A stretch of DNA of 64,000 bases, from positions 1,364,001 through 1,428,000 of the forward strand of contig NZ_CP016382.1 of assembly GCF_002813635.1 (NCBI RefSeq), read 5' to 3'. Origin of the DNA: Spiribacter roseus. Its GTDB lineage: Bacteria; Pseudomonadota; Gammaproteobacteria; Nitrococcales; Nitrococcaceae. The number at the start of each line of letters is the position of its first letter. Position 1 is the stretch's first letter. A program made the translations under genes and the position numbers. The notes under the pieces were generated by a model. The model ran no database searches and was not told where the DNA came from. It worked only from the letters and a program-made list of their open reading frames with translations. Of this stretch, positions 60,638 to 64,000 are shown piece by piece.

Positions 60638-61931
60638 CGCATCTCCGCTGACCGCGCGTGCGCAGTGAGGCCCTCACAGCGTGCGAGCCTGGCGGCAATC
60701 GGCCCCAGCACGGCGGCTCCATCAGCGGTGCACTGCACCAGGCTGGTGGTCTTGCAGAAGTCATAGACGCCCAGCGGCGAGGCGAAACGGGCGGTGCGCG
60801 AAGTGGGCAGTACGTGACTCGGCCCGGCACAGTAATCGCCGAACGCCTCGGGGGTGTACCGGCCCAGAAAGATCGCCCCGGCGTGGTGGATGGATGCCGC
60901 CAGCCGTTCAGGTTCGACCACGGACAGCTCAAGATGCTCGGGAGCGATCGAGTTGGCGACGTCCGCCGCCTCGGCCAGATCGCGCACGCAGATCATCGCC
61001 CCGCGCCGGGCGAGCGAGGCACGGATGATCTCCGAGCGTTCCATATCGGGCAACAGGCGTTCCATGGCGGCCTGGACGTCATCCAGATAGCGCGCCTCGG
61101 GGCAGATCAGCAGCGCGCGGGCATCCTCGTCATGCTCGGCCTGCGAGAACAGATCCATGGCCGTCCATTCCGGATCGGTCTGGCCATCGCAGACAATGAG
61201 GATCTCGGACGGACCCGCCACCATGTCGATGCCGACATGGCCGAATACCCGTCGCTTGGCCTCGGCCACATAGGCATTGCCCGGGCCGACGATCTTGTCC
61301 ACCGCCGGTAGCGTCTCCGTGCCATAGGCGAGCGCCGCGACGGCCTGGGCGCCACCCAGCAGAAACAGCCGGTCCACGCCCGCCACGGCCGCCGCCGCCA
61401 GCACCATGGGTGCGATATGCCCGCCCGGTGCCGGGGCCACCATGATGATCTCCCCGACGCCAGCGACGTGGGCCGGAATCGCATTCATCAGCACCGAAGA
61501 CGGATAGGCTGCCTTGCCACCGGGCACATAGATCCCGACCCGCTCGAGTGGCCGCACCTGCTGGCCAAGCCGGCTGCCGTCCGCTTCGGTCTTCTCCCAG
61601 TCGGCCTGGCGCTGGTGCAGATGATAGTGGCGGATCCGCGCCGCGGCGGTCTCCAGGGCATCGCGATCGGCTCGCTCGAGGCCCTCCAGCGCCGCCTGGC
61701 ACTGCGCGGCATCCACCTCGAGCTCGCTGACGGATTCCACCGCCAGCCCGTCAAGGTGCTCGCTGTAGTAACGCAGCGCGGCATCGCCCTGCCCGCGCAC
61801 CGCGGCGAGGATCTCCGCCACCGCTGATTCCACGCCATGCGTGGCGCCGTCATCCCAGTCGGTGAGCGAGCGCAGCTGCTGCTCGAAGTCGGGCTGTGTC
61901 GTGCTGAGGCGCTGTATTTCCACCATGCGAT

Positions 61932-61935
<4 letters not shown>
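60625..61935 (-). CDS. hisD: HisD, histidinol dehydrogenase
   Basis: A zinc-dependent NAD enzyme making histidine from histidinol. The 436 residues hold [19 protein letters not shown] near 135, [27 protein letters not shown] near 200, [18 protein letters not shown] and GPSHVLPT. The ATG at 61935 overlaps the hisG stop by 4 bases; a second ATG three codons on is equally possible. hisC, which often follows, is absent. Confidence 0.96.

Positions 61936-64000
<2,065 letters not shown>

Overview
The window is a GC-rich (roughly 65 % by eye), very compact stretch of a gammaproteobacterial chromosome. Evidence for the class is the complete dcw cell-division cluster flanked by rnpB and lpxC, the rsmI-lpoA-yraN-diaA block, the petABC-sspAB block, zapD-yacG, and a murJ-ribF-ileS-lspA-ispH block opposite rpsT. 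Many start and stop codons overlap by 1-4 bases, and a large sodium/proton antiporter operon is present. Together these suggest a streamlined, probably halophilic member of the Ectothiorhodospiraceae (Spiribacter/Halorhodospira-like). That assignment is inference and was not tested by any search.

Layout. 1-2.7 kb (minus): phoB, phoR and the 5' part of pstS, with Pho-box-like sites before phoB and before pstS. 2.8-10.2 kb (plus): a nine-gene Mrp-type antiporter operon in the order E-F-G-(A C-terminal)-B-C-D-D2-small protein-D3. This is the order of the ion-translocating half of archaeal Mbh hydrogenases, but no hydrogenase genes follow. 10.25-11.5 kb: tRNA-Thr(CGT) and two lone minor-pilin genes. 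11.5-18.4 kb (minus): murJ, ribF, ileS, lspA, ispH, divergent from rpsT. 18.7-21.5 kb (minus): rplU, rpmA, obgE, proB, back to back with ispB. 22.7-27.4 kb (plus): tRNA-Pro(CGG), pilB, pilC, coaE, zapD, yacG. 27.4-32.3 kb (minus): secA, argJ, Nudix hydrolase. A DUF721 (DciA-like) gene then leads into the dcw cluster. 51.2 to 32.8 kb (minus): mraZ, rsmH, ftsL, ftsI, murE, murF, mraY, murD, ftsW, murG, murC, murB, ddl, ftsQ, ftsA, ftsZ, lpxC. 51.4-55.5 kb: rnpB, rsmI and, divergently, lpoA, yraN, diaA. 55.6-59.2 kb (minus): petA, petB, petC, sspA, sspB. 59.45-60.6 kb (plus): a DegS/AlgW protease. 60.6-64 kb (minus): ibaG/bolA (partial), murA, hisG, hisD.

How the genes work together. Most of the window serves envelope growth: peptidoglycan precursors (murA-F, ddl, mraY, murG), undecaprenyl-lipid flipping (murJ), the septal ring and synthase (ftsA/Z/Q/L/I/W, zapD), lipid A (lpxC), protein export and lipoprotein maturation (secA, lspA), and envelope-stress proteolysis (degS). 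Energy metabolism is represented by the cytochrome bc1 complex and the antiporter, and phosphate sensing by phoBR-pstS. No rRNA, insertion sequence, phage or CRISPR array is visible. Apart from rnpB, no gene-free stretch exceeds 300 bases. The longest spacers are 51153-51362 (mraZ promoter and operator) and 59208-59452 (petA/degS).

The least ordinary features are the Mbh-ordered antiporter operon, whose third D-type subunit lacks the TM7 lysine; two genes (the MbhD/E-type subunit and sspA) whose N-termini appear to need a non-canonical start codon; a FimT-like minor pilin without Glu5; and a dyad-rich region between petA and degS.
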